Of a stretch of 64,000 nucleotides of DNA, positions 33,684-44,500 are shown one piece after another; the stretch's first letter is position 1, and every line of letters begins with the position of its first letter. The notes below the pieces were generated by a model that ran no database searches, was not told the origin of the DNA, and saw only the letters and a list, made by a program, of their open reading frames with translations. The translations under genes and the position numbers were made by a program. The DNA is from an uncultured Alistipes sp. (GTDB taxonomy: Bacteria > Bacteroidota > Bacteroidia > Bacteroidales > Rikenellaceae): NCBI GenBank assembly GCA_938014215.1, contig CALLRW010000041.1:124001-188000 (forward strand). The letters are read 5' to 3'.

Positions 33684-35828
33684 TCATTCGGCCTGCAATT
33701 CGACAACGGCGCTTCGGCCCCGCTCCGCCGTGAAGAGCGGCAATCCGACCTTCATCAGATAATCCCCGCCGACGACCCGGCCGTTGAGCGCCAGACGCGA
33801 CTTCTGCCCGGGCATGAGGTTGATCTCGCGGATCCGGTACCGGGTCTGCGGATCGAGACCCGACAGACGGACCGTCGGCAGCGGCTCCCGGTAACGGGGC
33901 TGGAGGTCGTAGGCAAAGACGACGGAACTCTTCCGGTCTTTCGAGACGCTCTGCACCGCCGCATGCTCCCCCTCGTAAGGCGAAACCAGACGATAAAAGT
34001 CCCCGTCGAGGATCGTCGGCTTCAGGCGGTCGTAATCCCGCAGCGCCTGACGGCAGAACTCCCGCTGCGCGGCGGTCAGCTTGTCGACGATGATATCGAA
34101 GCCCAGCTTGCCCATCATGGCGACATCCGTGCGGAACTTGATCGAAGCCCCCTTGTTCCAGTTGGTCACATGGGCGCATATGCTCTTCATCGGGAAGAAA
34201 TAGGAGAAGCCCCACTGGATGAAGATCCGCTCGAAGGGATCCGTATTGTCACTGGGCCAGAACTCCGTGAAGTAACGCAGCGCCTCGTAATCGGTCCGTC
34301 CGCCGCCGCCCGAGCAGAGCATCATCGGAAGATCCGGATATTTGGCCCGGATCCGGTCCAGCACCCGGTACAATCCCCGCACGTAGTCGACCCACAGATG
34401 CGACTGTTTGCGCTCCAGAAACGCCGAATGGGCATTCATGATCGGGCTGTTGCAGTCCCACTTGAAATAGGCGATGCCGGGCGTCTCCGTCAGCAGGCGG
34501 TCCACCACACCGAAGACAAAATTCTGCACCTCGGGATTCGAGAGATCCAGCACCAGCTGGTTGCGATAGTAGATCTCCTCGCGGTTGGGATCACGCAGGA
34601 CCCAGTCACAATGTTTTTCATAGAGTTCGCTGCGCGGGTTGACCATTTCGGGCTCGATCCAGAGGCCGAAGCGGACGCCCTTTTCTTCGGCCTTTTCGAC
34701 CAGTCGGGCGATTCCGCCGGGCAGTTTCTCCCGGGTCTCCTCCCAGTCACCAAGTCCCTGATGGGCCGAGCTGCGCGGATATTTGTTGCCGAACCAGCCG
34801 TCGTCGAGCAGGAACAGATCCACCCCCAGACCGGCGGCATCGTCCATGATGGAATCCAGCTTCGCCTCATTAAACTTGAAATAGGTCGCCTCCCAGTTGT
34901 TGAGCAGCGTCATGCGGTCACCCGTGCCATCCTTTAGCCGATGGTTGCGGGCCCAGTCATGCAGGTTGCGGCTGGCCTCTCCGGCCCCCGAGTGGCTGAG
35001 GGTGAAGATGAAATCCGGCGTACGGAACACCTCCGAAGGCTCCAGCCGGTAATCGGATGCCGCCGGATTGATCCCCGAGAGAATCCGCAGCCGGTTGTCG
35101 GGATCGACCTCGAACGTGAAGCGGAAATTCCCGCTCCAGGCCTGCGTCCCCAGAAGGACCGTCCCGGAGTTCTCCGCCATCCGACCATCCAGCGAAAGGG
35201 CGAACATCGGGGAACAAAACAGGTTGGCACGGGTTCCGAGCGTCGTTTCGAGGACTTTTTTCCCAAAATTCAACCGCGTTGCAGACATGTTGGCCTCCCG
35301 GGCCCAGTTGCCCGAGAATTCCGTGAGGTAATAGTCCCGGGCCTGAAGCCGAAGCATCGAAGAGGCGTATTTATGCAGAAGGAGGGATTTGCGCTCGCGG
35401 TGCGAGATCTCCATGTGGCTCACGATGACATTCTCGCGTTCGAAGGCGCGGAAAACCAGCGTCACATCGACCGGGTAGACCTCGTCGCGCAGGCGGATAC
35501 GGGTTTCGGTCACCCCCTCCTCCACCTGCGTGCCTGTATGGGAGAGACAGGTCAGCCGCAACGACGTATTGCCATCGGCATGGGTTACCCGCAGCGCCGG
35601 CGTGAAGAAATCGCCCGAGCCATAGGTCACATAGGCGCTCTCTCCGGCCGGAATCAACGCCAGGTCGGTGTCATCGGCCAAGGCCGGACCCAAATAGTGC
35701 TGGAGAAGACAGCCTTGTTCATCGACCTGATAAATCAGATCCGTCTGGTCGGTGTGGATGCGGATCAGCTCCCCGGCCTGCATCTGAAGGGCCGCAACGA
35801 GGGATATGAGGATCAGCAGTTGTTTCAT
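33684..35828 (-). CDS. GH36 alpha-galactosidase
   Basis: A 714-residue periplasmic alpha-galactosidase with a signal peptide (MKQLLILISLVAALQMQAGE). An N-terminal beta-supersandwich (about residues 20-300) precedes the barrel (NNWEATYFKFNEAKLDSI; FLLDDGWFGNKYPRS; WIEPEMVNPRSELY). Nucleophile Asp458 lies in YFKWDCN and acid/base Asp527 in FWPSDNT; CSGGGGRTDYEAL is the family's substrate loop. It lies between a sulfatase (53 bases upstream) and GH27 (7 bases downstream), so the two alpha-galactosidases probably act on desulfated galactosides. Confidence 0.96.
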   Translation of the reverse strand: MKQLLILISLVAALQMQAGELIRIHTDQTDLIYQVDEQGCLLQHYLGPALADDTDLALIPAGESAYVTYGSGDFFTPALRVTHADGNTSLRLTCLSHTGTQVEEGVTETRIRLRDEVYPVDVTLVFRAFERENVIVSHMEISHRERKSLLLHKYASSMLRLQARDYYLTEFSGNWAREANMSATRLNFGKKVLETTLGTRANLFCSPMFALSLDGRMAENSGTVLLGTQAWSGNFRFTFEVDPDNRLRILSGINPAASDYRLEPSEVFRTPDFIFTLSHSGAGEASRNLHDWARNHRLKDGTGDRMTLLNNWEATYFKFNEAKLDSIMDDAAGLGVDLFLLDDGWFGNKYPRSSAHQGLGDWEETREKLPGGIARLVEKAEEKGVRFGLWIEPEMVNPRSELYEKHCDWVLRDPNREEIYYRNQLVLDLSNPEVQNFVFGVVDRLLTETPGIAYFKWDCNSPIMNAHSAFLERKQSHLWVDYVRGLYRVLDRIRAKYPDLPMMLCSGGGGRTDYEALRYFTEFWPSDNTDPFERIFIQWGFSYFFPMKSICAHVTNWNKGASIKFRTDVAMMGKLGFDIIVDKLTAAQREFCRQALRDYDRLKPTILDGDFYRLVSPYEGEHAAVQSVSKDRKSSVVFAYDLQPRYREPLPTVRLSGLDPQTRYRIREINLMPGQKSRLALNGRVVGGDYLMKVGLPLFTAERGRSAVVELQAE

Positions 35829-35881
35829 TTCGATTTCAAATTCACGGAATAAACGTCTGTTTCAACTTCGATGCCGGCCCG

Positions 35882-37348
35882 TCAGTGTTTGACCGCATCG
35901 GATTTCGGATGAGGCACCTTCCGCCCGAAACGGAAGAGTTTGGACTCAGTTCTGGAGCTGTGCATCAGTGCATCGAACTCCCGAACCATCTCGGGGTATT
36001 CGGCCGCCAGATCCCGCGTCTCGCCGGGATCCTCGGCCAGATTGTACAGCTGGATGCCGCCGCCCTTCGAGACATCGTACCGCACGGCTTTCCAGTCACC
36101 GCGGCGGATGGCCTGACGGCCGCCCTGCTCGTGGAACTCCCAATAGAGATAGTCGTGTTCCGGCTGTTCGCCCCGTCCGGTCAGCGTCGGAAGATAGGAG
36201 ATGCCGTCCGTCGGAGCCTCGGGCTCAACCCCGAGCAGATCGGCCGCCGTGGGCAGGAAATCCCAGAAGGCCGAGATGTGATCCGTCCGCGTCCCGGGCT
36301 CCACGACTCCCGGCCAGCAGGCGATGAACGGTACGCGGATCCCGCCCTCGTACAGGTCCCGCTTGAAACCGCGCCACGGGCCGTTGCTGTCGAAGAAGCG
36401 GGGATCGGCTCCGCCCTCATGGTGGGGACCGTTATCCGAAGTAAAGACGATGAGCGTGTTTTGTGCCAGCCCGAGGCTGTCGACCAGGTGGCAGATCTCG
36501 CCCACCTGCCGGTCGAGCAGTGCAACCATCGCCGCAAAGGCCGCATGGGTATGTTCCTGCGATCCGTAGCCGCCGTTCTTGTAGTTGGGGCCGCTGTCAC
36601 AGCCCTGGAACGAACGCTCGGCCTCCAACTCGGGGCGTCCGACGAAGGGATCGATCTCGGAGTCGGGGAGCCGCAGCTCGGCATGCGGGATCGTCGTCGT
36701 ATACCACAGGAAGAAGGGATTTTCCCGATTCCGTTCGATGAATTGCAGGGCGGCCTTGTGGATCAGGTAGGGGGCGTATTCGCCTTCGGCCGTTCCGCGG
36801 TTGCCGTCGAGCATCACCTTCTCGGTATTGTGCCACAGATGATAGGGATAGTAGTTGTGGGCCAGCCGCTGGCAGTTGTAGCCGTAGAACTCGTCGACGC
36901 TCTGGGCATTCGGAGCTCCGACCGTCTGCGGGGCTCCGAGGCCCCATTTCCCGAAGACACCCGTCGCATAGCCGTGCTCCCTGAACAGCCGGAAAACGGT
37001 GTATGTATCCTCCGGAAGAGGCTGCTGCCCCTCGACCGGATACTCCTTGTTGCCGCGGATGGGCGTATGACCGGTATGCAGACCCGTCACGAGACACGAC
37101 CGCGACGGGGCACTGACCGACGAACCGGCGTAATGCTGCGTGAAGAGCTTGCCCTGGGCTGCCAGCCGGTCGATGTTCGGGGTCGGGATCTTCTGCTGCC
37201 CCAGGCAGCCGATATCGGCATATCCCAGATCATCGGCCAGGATGAAGATGATATTGGGTCTCTCCGGCAGGGGGTGGGATTGGGATTGGGGCTGGGCCGA
37301 GGCCAGCAGCGGAGCCATCGAGGCTCCCAGCAATAGGGTTTTCTTCAT
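35882..37348 (-). CDS. S1-family sulfatase (S-type)
   Basis: A 488-residue periplasmic sulfatase. It has a signal peptide and the formylglycine motif as Ser79 in SAPSR, so it is an S-type enzyme that needs an anaerobic radical SAM activase (anSME), which is not in this window. Metal ligands include the ADD pair near residues 39-40 and the TSDNGPHHEGGA segment. HTGHTPIRGN and FGYNCQRLAHNYYPYHLW are shared closely with the sulfatase at 52818, marking them as paralogues. First gene of the operon sulfatase-GH36-GH27, suggesting sulfated alpha-galactosides (mucin or algal) as substrate. Confidence 0.94.
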   Translation of the reverse strand: MKKTLLLGASMAPLLASAQPQSQSHPLPERPNIIFILADDLGYADIGCLGQQKIPTPNIDRLAAQGKLFTQHYAGSSVSAPSRSCLVTGLHTGHTPIRGNKEYPVEGQQPLPEDTYTVFRLFREHGYATGVFGKWGLGAPQTVGAPNAQSVDEFYGYNCQRLAHNYYPYHLWHNTEKVMLDGNRGTAEGEYAPYLIHKAALQFIERNRENPFFLWYTTTIPHAELRLPDSEIDPFVGRPELEAERSFQGCDSGPNYKNGGYGSQEHTHAAFAAMVALLDRQVGEICHLVDSLGLAQNTLIVFTSDNGPHHEGGADPRFFDSNGPWRGFKRDLYEGGIRVPFIACWPGVVEPGTRTDHISAFWDFLPTAADLLGVEPEAPTDGISYLPTLTGRGEQPEHDYLYWEFHEQGGRQAIRRGDWKAVRYDVSKGGGIQLYNLAEDPGETRDLAAEYPEMVREFDALMHSSRTESKLFRFGRKVPHPKSDAVKH

Positions 37349-37536
37349 ATGGATAGCAGTTTTATGAGCAAGACGTCAGACGAGGTATCGAAGTTCTCTC
37401 ATCCTTCTGCAAAGGAAAGAATATTTCGGCGGATCAGGGTCTGAAATCGGCTCAAAAAAGGGTGGAAACAAACTCTTTGACAAATATACGGAGTTCTTTG
37501 ATCCGACAGCACACCTCCGTTTGCGATTTTGTGGGT

Positions 37537-37544
37537 ATCTTTGG
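37537..37544 (+). promoter_or_regulatory. -7 promoter box of the rightward sulfatase
   Basis: TATCTTTG, an exact TAnnTTTG match, 89 bases before the ATG at 37634 in the spacer between the two divergent sulfatase units. Confidence 0.5.
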
Positions 37545-37633
37545 AGTGGAATGCAGGGCTCGATGGAAAACCGGTTCGGGTCTGCTATCCGGTCGTATAC
37601 GCTATACCCAAAACACAAATAAATGCAGTTATC

Positions 37634-39175
37634 ATGAACCGAAAAATGATCTGTGTACTGCCGCCGCTGGCACTGGCCGCCGGTGCCTGCAGCCAACAAC
37701 CGGCCGAACCCGAACGGCCCAACATCCTGCTGATCGTAGCCGACGATCTGGGTATGGGCGACCTGGGCGCCTATGGCGCCACGGCCATCCACACCCCCAA
37801 CATCGACTCACTGGCTGCGCAGGGAGTCCGCTTTACAAACGGATACGCCACCTCGGCTACCTCCACCCCAAGCCGCTACGCGCTGTTCACGGGGCTCTAT
37901 CCGTGGCGCAATGCCGACGCAAAGATCCTCCCGGGCGACGCTCCGCTGCTGATCCCCACCGACTGCCCCACCCTGCCGAAGATGATGCAGGCTGCCGGCT
38001 ACAACACCGCGGCCATCGGCAAGTGGCACCTCGGCATGGGTGACGGCAACGTCGACTGGAACCAACCCATCACCCCGAGCGCCAATACCGTCGGCTTCGA
38101 CTACACGTGTCTGATCGCCGCCACGAACGACCGCGTGCCGACCGTCTACGTCAAGAACGGACTCGTCGAGGGGCTCGATCCCGCGGATCCGATCTACGTC
38201 AACTACAAGAAGAATTTCGAGGGCGAACCCACGGCCATGACCAACCCCGAGATGCTGAAAATGAAGTGGCACCACGGACACAACAACTCGATCGTCAACG
38301 GCATTCCGCGCATCGGATTCATGAAGGGCGGTCAGAAGGCCCGCTGGGTCGACGAGGAGATGGCCGACTATTTCGTCGGCGAGGTGGAGAACTTCCTCGA
38401 CCGGCAATCCGCCGACAAACCCTTCTTCCTCTATTACGGACTCCATGAGCCGCACGTACCCCGGGCTCCGCATGCCCGCTTCGTGGGGAAGACCGATCTC
38501 GGACCGCGCGGTGATGCCGTCGTCGAGGCCGACTGGTGCGTCGGTGAGGTGATCGCCCACCTCGAAGAGAAGGGGCTGCTCGACAATACGCTGGTGATCT
38601 TCACCTCGGACAACGGCCCGGTGATCAACGACGGCTATTATGACGAGGCCGAGGAGCGGCTGGGCAGTCACGATCCCAAGGCCGGCACGCGCGGCGGCAA
38701 GTACAGCCTCTACGACGGCGGCACGCACATTCCGATGATCGTCTACTGGAAGGGCCACATCGCCTCGAAGGTCTCGCTGGCGCTCGTGTCGCAGCTCGAC
38801 TTTTTCGCATCGCTGGGCAAACTCGTCGGCGGTGAGGTCCCCGAGGGTATTGACAGCCGCGAACATTTGGACGCTCTGCTCGGGAAATCCGACTCGGGGC
38901 GTCAGGATCTCGTTCTCGAGGCCCAGGGCAAGCTGGCCTACCGCAATGGCAAGTACGAGCTGATCCCGCCCTACAAGGGCCCCGAGCGCAACATCACGAA
39001 GAACGAGCTGGGCAATCTGCCCGAATGGAGCCTCTTCGATCTGGAGACCGACCGCGGTCAGCTCCGCAACATCGCCGCCGAAAATCCTCAAACGGTCGAG
39101 ACGCTCAAAAGCGCCTTCCTCACGATCGTCGGCGACCACTACAAGCCCTTTGTCAAGGAGGAGAAGCTCAAATAG
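37634..39175 (+). CDS. S1-family sulfatase lipoprotein (S-type)
   Basis: A 513-residue sulfatase anchored as a lipoprotein (lipobox AAGAC, Cys19). The catalytic Ser77 is in STPSR, followed by YALFTGLYPWRN; metal-site motifs are IVADDLGMGDLG and TSDNGPV. Unlike 35882 and 52818 it belongs to another subfamily (GKWHLGMGDGNVDWNQ, SDKPFFLYYGLHEPHVPR-type residues). Divergent from the sulfatase-galactosidase operon with a 285-base spacer, so the two could share regulation. Upstream in-frame codons before 37634 overlap the promoter. Confidence 0.95.
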   Translation: MNRKMICVLPPLALAAGACSQQPAEPERPNILLIVADDLGMGDLGAYGATAIHTPNIDSLAAQGVRFTNGYATSATSTPSRYALFTGLYPWRNADAKILPGDAPLLIPTDCPTLPKMMQAAGYNTAAIGKWHLGMGDGNVDWNQPITPSANTVGFDYTCLIAATNDRVPTVYVKNGLVEGLDPADPIYVNYKKNFEGEPTAMTNPEMLKMKWHHGHNNSIVNGIPRIGFMKGGQKARWVDEEMADYFVGEVENFLDRQSADKPFFLYYGLHEPHVPRAPHARFVGKTDLGPRGDAVVEADWCVGEVIAHLEEKGLLDNTLVIFTSDNGPVINDGYYDEAEERLGSHDPKAGTRGGKYSLYDGGTHIPMIVYWKGHIASKVSLALVSQLDFFASLGKLVGGEVPEGIDSREHLDALLGKSDSGRQDLVLEAQGKLAYRNGKYELIPPYKGPERNITKNELGNLPEWSLFDLETDRGQLRNIAAENPQTVETLKSAFLTIVGDHYKPFVKEEKLK

Positions 39176-39205
39176 ATCGGGGATCATCCCCGGGATCGGT
39201 CCAAA

Positions 39206-39243
39206 CAGATCGGGAGGCGTCCAAACGGACACCTCCCGATCTG
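39206..39243. terminator. Terminator between the sulfatase and AraC genes
   Basis: CAGATCGGGAGG with CCTCCCGATCTG, continued by an inner GTCC-AAAC-GGAC stem; a nearly perfect 17-bp hairpin between convergent genes. It lacks a long T tail. Confidence 0.65.
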
Positions 39244-39348
39244 CGTTTCACGGCACCATGCGACACCACCATCAAAAAACCGAAGCCGATGCTCTGCCGG
39301 ATTCGGTTCGCTCGTGAATTGATTTTCCGGCTTCTGCTCTGCCCCCTC

Positions 39349-40275
39349 TCAAGACTCCTTGTAGGCGGTCGGTGAGCAGCCGACCGCCTTCTTGAAGTAG
39401 ACCCCGAAGAATGACTGATTGGCGAAATTCAGCAGGTCAGAGACCTGCTGTACGGTATATTGTCCGCTCTTGAGCAGGGCCTTGGCCTCGAGGATCACGT
39501 AGTCGCGGATCCAGTCGCCGGCATAACGGCCGCTGACGGTGTGGATCACCTGCGAGAGGTATTTCGGCGTCAGACAGAGCCGGTCGGCATAGAACTGTAT
39601 GCTGCGCTCCGAGGCGTAGTGCTGCCGTAGCTCCTCGAGAAAACGGTCGAAAATCTGCCTGCGGCGCGACCCCTGGCGGGTATCCTGCTCCTCGACGAGC
39701 GGAGCCATCAGCTGGCAGATCTCGCCGTAGAGCACCTGCAGATAGCCCTTCAGGATGTCGTGCTTGAAGCGGAAGTCGGGTTGTCGGAGCTTGTCGCGCA
39801 GGGCGCGGAAGATGGCGAGTATCCCGGCCGTCTGGGCATCGGTAAGCTCCAGCAGCGATCGTCGGGCGAGGAACTTCCGGACGATGAGTGCCCCTTTGGA
39901 GTTCTCCTCCGTGAGGATGTAGTCGTTCGGGAAGGCGATGAAGACAATCTGGAAATCGGGCGAGAAATCCAGACACTGGCCGATCGACCCCGGCGTGACG
40001 ATCTGCAGCGAATTGCGGTGCAGTTCGTATTCGTTGAGATTCAGCCGGACGCGCATCGTCCCGCCCAGACAGAGCTGGAGCATCGAAAATTGAATCTTGA
40101 AGGGGTAGGGGGCCGTGAGGAAGCGGCGCATCGTCGGGTCTTGCGAGAGGTTGCGCCGGGGAGTCGTCCCGTCGAGGTCGCCGACCAGAAAGAAGCGGTT
40201 GTCGAAGATGCAGGCCTGCTCGTCGAAGGGGATTGTCTCCAACTGGAGGGCATTGAAGTTCCGGGTATCAGTCAT
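39349..40275 (-). CDS. AraC family transcriptional regulator
   Basis: A 308-residue regulator with an N-terminal cupin-like sensory domain and a C-terminal AraC double HTH (SIQFYADRLCLTPKYLSQVI; TVQQVSDLLNFANQSFFGVY; FKKAVGCSPTAYKES). It is divergent from the second RND pump (174-base spacer) and convergent with the sulfatase. The pump is the more probable target by analogy with 785/950; this is inference. A minus-strand TATATTTG box lies 21 bases upstream. Confidence 0.9.
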   Translation of the reverse strand: MTDTRNFNALQLETIPFDEQACIFDNRFFLVGDLDGTTPRRNLSQDPTMRRFLTAPYPFKIQFSMLQLCLGGTMRVRLNLNEYELHRNSLQIVTPGSIGQCLDFSPDFQIVFIAFPNDYILTEENSKGALIVRKFLARRSLLELTDAQTAGILAIFRALRDKLRQPDFRFKHDILKGYLQVLYGEICQLMAPLVEEQDTRQGSRRRQIFDRFLEELRQHYASERSIQFYADRLCLTPKYLSQVIHTVSGRYAGDWIRDYVILEAKALLKSGQYTVQQVSDLLNFANQSFFGVYFKKAVGCSPTAYKES

Positions 40276-40296
40276 GGTTGTTCGTCTTTACGTCGG

Positions 40297-40304
40297 CAAA
40301 TATA
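40297..40304 (-). promoter_or_regulatory. -7 promoter box of the araC gene at 39349
   Basis: TATATTTG on the minus strand, 21 bases before the ATG at 40275. Confidence 0.55.
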
Positions 40305-40449
40305 CGGATTGAAACAATAAATAGAGTGATTTGATCGCTGAAAGGTGTTCTTATCCATCCTTTCGAACAATAGACCGGCCGCATGTGACAAAAGTCTTTG
40401 CGGAAAAATCGGGAACTTTGCCGGCGAGAAATCTCTAAAAAACAGGATC

Positions 40450-41517
40450 ATGATAAAACATGCAGAAAGAGGCCTCGGAGTCGTGTTGGCAGCGGCTCTG
40501 ATGGGTGGCTGCGGAGGCGGTACGCAGAGCGCGCCGTTCGTGCAGCGGGTAAGCCTGGTACAACCCGTCGCGCTGGGCGGCGAAACGACGCGCTGCTATT
40601 CGGGCGTCGTGCGGGCGGCCCACGAGGTGAATCTGGGCTTCAAGACGCCCGGACAGATTGCGCGGATTCTTGTCGCCGAGGGCGATTTCGTGCGCCGGGG
40701 GCAGTTGCTCGCCGAACTGGATGATGCCGATTACCGGCTGGCGGTCGAGGCGCTGCAGATCCAGTACGACCAGCTGCGGGACGAGGTCGAGCGTACGCAG
40801 CGCCTTTTCGAGCAGCGCAGTGTCTCGGCCAACGATTTCGAGAAGGCCCGTGCCGGGTTGCGGCAGCTGGGCATCCAGCTGCAGGCCAACCGCAACAAAC
40901 TCGACTATACGAAGCTCCATGCTCCGGCCGACGGTTATGTCCGGGCGGTGAACTTCTCACCGGCGGAGATGGTCGATGCCGGGACGGCTATTCTGTCCCT
41001 GCTCGATGTCTCGCACATGGAGGTTGAGGTCGATATTCCGGCGTCCGAGTATCTGCGGCGCGACCGTTTCACCCGCTTCACCTGCCGGGCGGCGGGGATC
41101 GACGGCGAAACGCCGCTGCAGCTTGCCGGACTGCCCCCCAAGGCCGACGGCAACCAGCTCTACCACCTGACCCTCGCCTTTGCCGCACGGCCCGACCGGC
41201 AGCTGACGGCCGGCATGAACATCGAGGTGCGGATCGCGATGGCCGATACGGCGCGTCGGCAGGGATTTGCGCTTCCGCTGGGGACCGTCTTCCTCGAGGG
41301 GGATACTCCGAGCGTGTGGGTCCTCGGGGCCGACTCGACCGTGCGGCGGCGGGCCGTCGTGCTCGACAACACCGATGCCGAAGGGCGGGCCGTCATCCGC
41401 GAGGGGCTCGACGGCAGCGAACGGATCGTGCGGGCCGGCGTCTCGGCTCTCGAAGAGGGTGAAAAGGTGCGGGTGCTGGATGCCCCGAGCCAAACCAACG
41501 TGGGAGGGCTGCTGTGA
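40450..41517 (+). CDS. RND efflux periplasmic adaptor lipoprotein
   Basis: A 355-residue membrane fusion protein with lipobox LMGGC, lipoyl halves (LGFKTPGQIARILVAEGDFV; KLHAPADGYVRAVNFSPAEM) flanking a short coiled-coil hairpin, and a beta-barrel. The sequence is of the MdtA/VexE-like group rather than AcrA. Its stop (41515-41517) overlaps the permease ATG by one base (TGATG). First gene of the adaptor-permease-channel operon. Confidence 0.93.
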   Translation: MIKHAERGLGVVLAAALMGGCGGGTQSAPFVQRVSLVQPVALGGETTRCYSGVVRAAHEVNLGFKTPGQIARILVAEGDFVRRGQLLAELDDADYRLAVEALQIQYDQLRDEVERTQRLFEQRSVSANDFEKARAGLRQLGIQLQANRNKLDYTKLHAPADGYVRAVNFSPAEMVDAGTAILSLLDVSHMEVEVDIPASEYLRRDRFTRFTCRAAGIDGETPLQLAGLPPKADGNQLYHLTLAFAARPDRQLTAGMNIEVRIAMADTARRQGFALPLGTVFLEGDTPSVWVLGADSTVRRRAVVLDNTDAEGRAVIREGLDGSERIVRAGVSALEEGEKVRVLDAPSQTNVGGLL

Positions 41518-44500
41518 TGAAGCTGAAATTGACGGAGTTTTTCATGCGGCGGCCGGTATTGTTCTGGTCGCTCATGGGGGCGATCCTCATTGCGGGGGTG
41601 CTGTCGTTCCTCTACATGCCCAAGCTGGAGGATCCGGCCGTGGCGGTCAAGCAGGCGATGGTCGTCATTCCCTACCCCGGGGCGAGCGCCCACGAGGTGG
41701 AGCTGAAGGCGGCCCAGCTGATGGAGGACGAGCTGCGGGCGCTGCCCGACGTGAAGAAGGTGAAGAGCGAGTGCCGCAACGGTTCGGCGATGCTGACCGT
41801 CGAGTTCCAGATGACGGTGCTGAACCGCGACCTGGAGCAGCATTTCGACCTCCTGCGCCGCAAGGTGAGCGACGCCGCCCAACGGCTGCCGCAGGGGTGT
41901 TACGAGCCGGTGGTCATCGACGACATGATGGATGTCTACGGCATCTTCTATGCCCTGACGGCCGACGGTTACGACTATCCGGAGATGTACCGCTATGCCA
42001 AGTTCCTGCGGCGCGAGCTGCTCGACGTGAAGGGGATCAAGCGGATCAACATCGCCGGCAACCGCGACGAGGTGATCAACATCATCCTCTCGAAGGAGCA
42101 GATCGCCCGCAACGGCGTGATCCCGACCCAGATCATGTCGGCGCTGCAGCAGGCCGGCAAGACGGTCAACGCGGGGATGTACCCGAGCGACGGCGAACGC
42201 ATTGCGCTCTATGTCGATTCGGCGGTTGACGACGTGGAGGCGATCCGCAACCTGGAGATCCGCACGATGGACGGCCGCCAGATGCGCATCGGCGACGTGG
42301 CCCGCGTTGAACGGGGCTACGCCACGCCGCAGCGCAACGGCTTCTTCGTCGACGGACGTCCGGCGCTGGCCCTGTGCATCGCCATGGAGTCGTCGGCCAT
42401 CGTTCCCGACGTGGGACGGGCGGTTGATGCACGCCTCGCGGAGGCCATGCGGCAGCTCCCGGCCGGTTTCCACACCGAGAAGATCTTCTTCCAGCCCGAC
42501 AAGGTCTCGGCCGCCATCTCGTCGTTCATGTGGAACCTGCTCGAATCGGTCGTGATCGTCATCCTGGTGCTGATCTTCACGATGGGGCTGCGCAGCGGAC
42601 TGATCATCGGATTCGGACTGGTGCTGACGGTGGCCGTGTCGTTCCCGATCCTGCTGACGTGCGGCACGACGCTGCAGCGCATCTCGCTCGGGGCCTTCAT
42701 CGTGGCGATGGGCATGCTGGTCGACAACGCCGTGGTGATCATGGACGGCATCCTGATCGACCGCAAACGCGGCCTCGGCCCGAAGACCTACCTCTACCGC
42801 ATCGGCCGCAATACGGCCCTGCCGCTGCTCGGGGCGACCGTCATCGCCGCCTCGACCTTCCTGGGGATCTACCTCTCGCCCGATTCGGCGGGCGAATATG
42901 CCGGCGACCTCTTTCTGGTGCTGTGCGTGAGCCTGCTGGCCAGCTGGGTGCTGGCGCTGGTCCAGGTGCCGATCTGCGCCAAGACGTGGCTCCCGGCCCG
43001 CGAAAAGGAGCTGCCCGGGGCGCAGCAGCCTGTCGTGATGAATTCGCCGGTTCACCGCTTCGTGCGCCGGGCGATCGCCTTCCTGATCGGCTACAAGCGG
43101 GCGACGATCATCGTGGCATTCGCCGTGCTGGCCCTCTCGATCTTCGGCATGACGCGCGTCAGGAACCTCTTCTTCCCCGACTTCGACTACAAGCAGTTTG
43201 TCGTCGAGTGCTTCTTCCCCTCGGCCACGGATGCCGACCGGGTGCGCGACCGTCTGCTCGTGATGAGCGACAGCGTGCGGCGCCATCCGGGGATCGAACG
43301 CGTGGCCGTCAGTCAGGGCAGCGCTCCGGCTCACTACTGCCTGGTGCGTCCGATGACCTCGGGCGGCGACTGCTACGGCGAACTGATCGTCGACTGTCCC
43401 GACTACAGGACCGTGGTCCGCGAGATCCCCTCGATCCGCCGGCAGCTGCGCGAGGCGTTCCCCGAGGCCTACATCCGCATCCGCAAATATAACTTCTCGA
43501 TCTCGACGTCGCACACCGTCGAGGTGGAGTTTGCCGGGCCCGATCCGGCCGTGCTGCGCGAATTGAGCGCGCAGGCCGAGGCCGTCATGCGCCGCTGTCC
43601 GTACGTCGACGCCTACTCGGTAGAGAACAACTGGAAACCCCGCGGCAAGGCCCTCGTGGCCGAGTTCAACCAGCAGGATGCCTTGCGGGCGGGGATCGGC
43701 CGCGGGGATGTGGCCAACGCCCTGCTGGCCGCCACGGACGGCATGCCGGTCGGGGTGCTGAACGACCAGGAGCGGATGGTGACGCTGAACCTCCAGGTGC
43801 GCAACGACGACGGCAGCCGCATCCGCAACCTCGACCAAATCCCGGTCTGGAGCATGATGAACCTGCGGATGACCGACGAGGAGCTGCAGGGGGCGCTGGC
43901 CGGCGGCCGGGGGATGAGCGAACTGCAGGACCGCGTGTTCCGCGCCATGCCCCTGGGCAATGCCGTGCGTGACATCCGCCTCGACTGGGACGAGGATCTG
44001 GTGCTGCGGATGAACGGCAGGCGGGTGATCGAGGCCGAGTGCGACCCCAATCCCGACTGCGACGAGGCCACGCCGGCCAAGGTCGTGGCGGCGATCCGCC
44101 CCGAGATCGAGGCCATCACGCTGCCCGACGGCTACACGATGCGCTGGGTCGGCGAGGGCGAACTGCAGGGCGAGGCCATCGGCAACCTGATGAAGTACCT
44201 GCCGCTGACCGTCTTCCTGATCCTGGCCATCCTGCTGGCGCTGTTCAACAGCTGGCGCAAGGTGCTGCTCATCCTGCTGTGCTTCCCGTTCGTCTTCTGC
44301 GGCATCACGCCGTCGCTGCTCCTCACGGGCCAGCCGCTGACCTTCATGGCCATCATCGGCATGATGGGGCTGATCGGCATGATGGTCAAGAACGCCATCG
44401 TGCTCGTCGACGAGATCAACCGCCTGCAGACCGAGGAGCACCGGTCGCCCTACACGGCCGTCATCGAGGCTACGGTTTCGCGTGTGCGGCCCGTGCTGAT

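Noticed and set aside
32034..39175. A complete polysaccharide utilisation locus
   Set aside because: No SusC/SusD-like genes or sugar-sensing regulator are present, so it is described only as an enzyme cluster.
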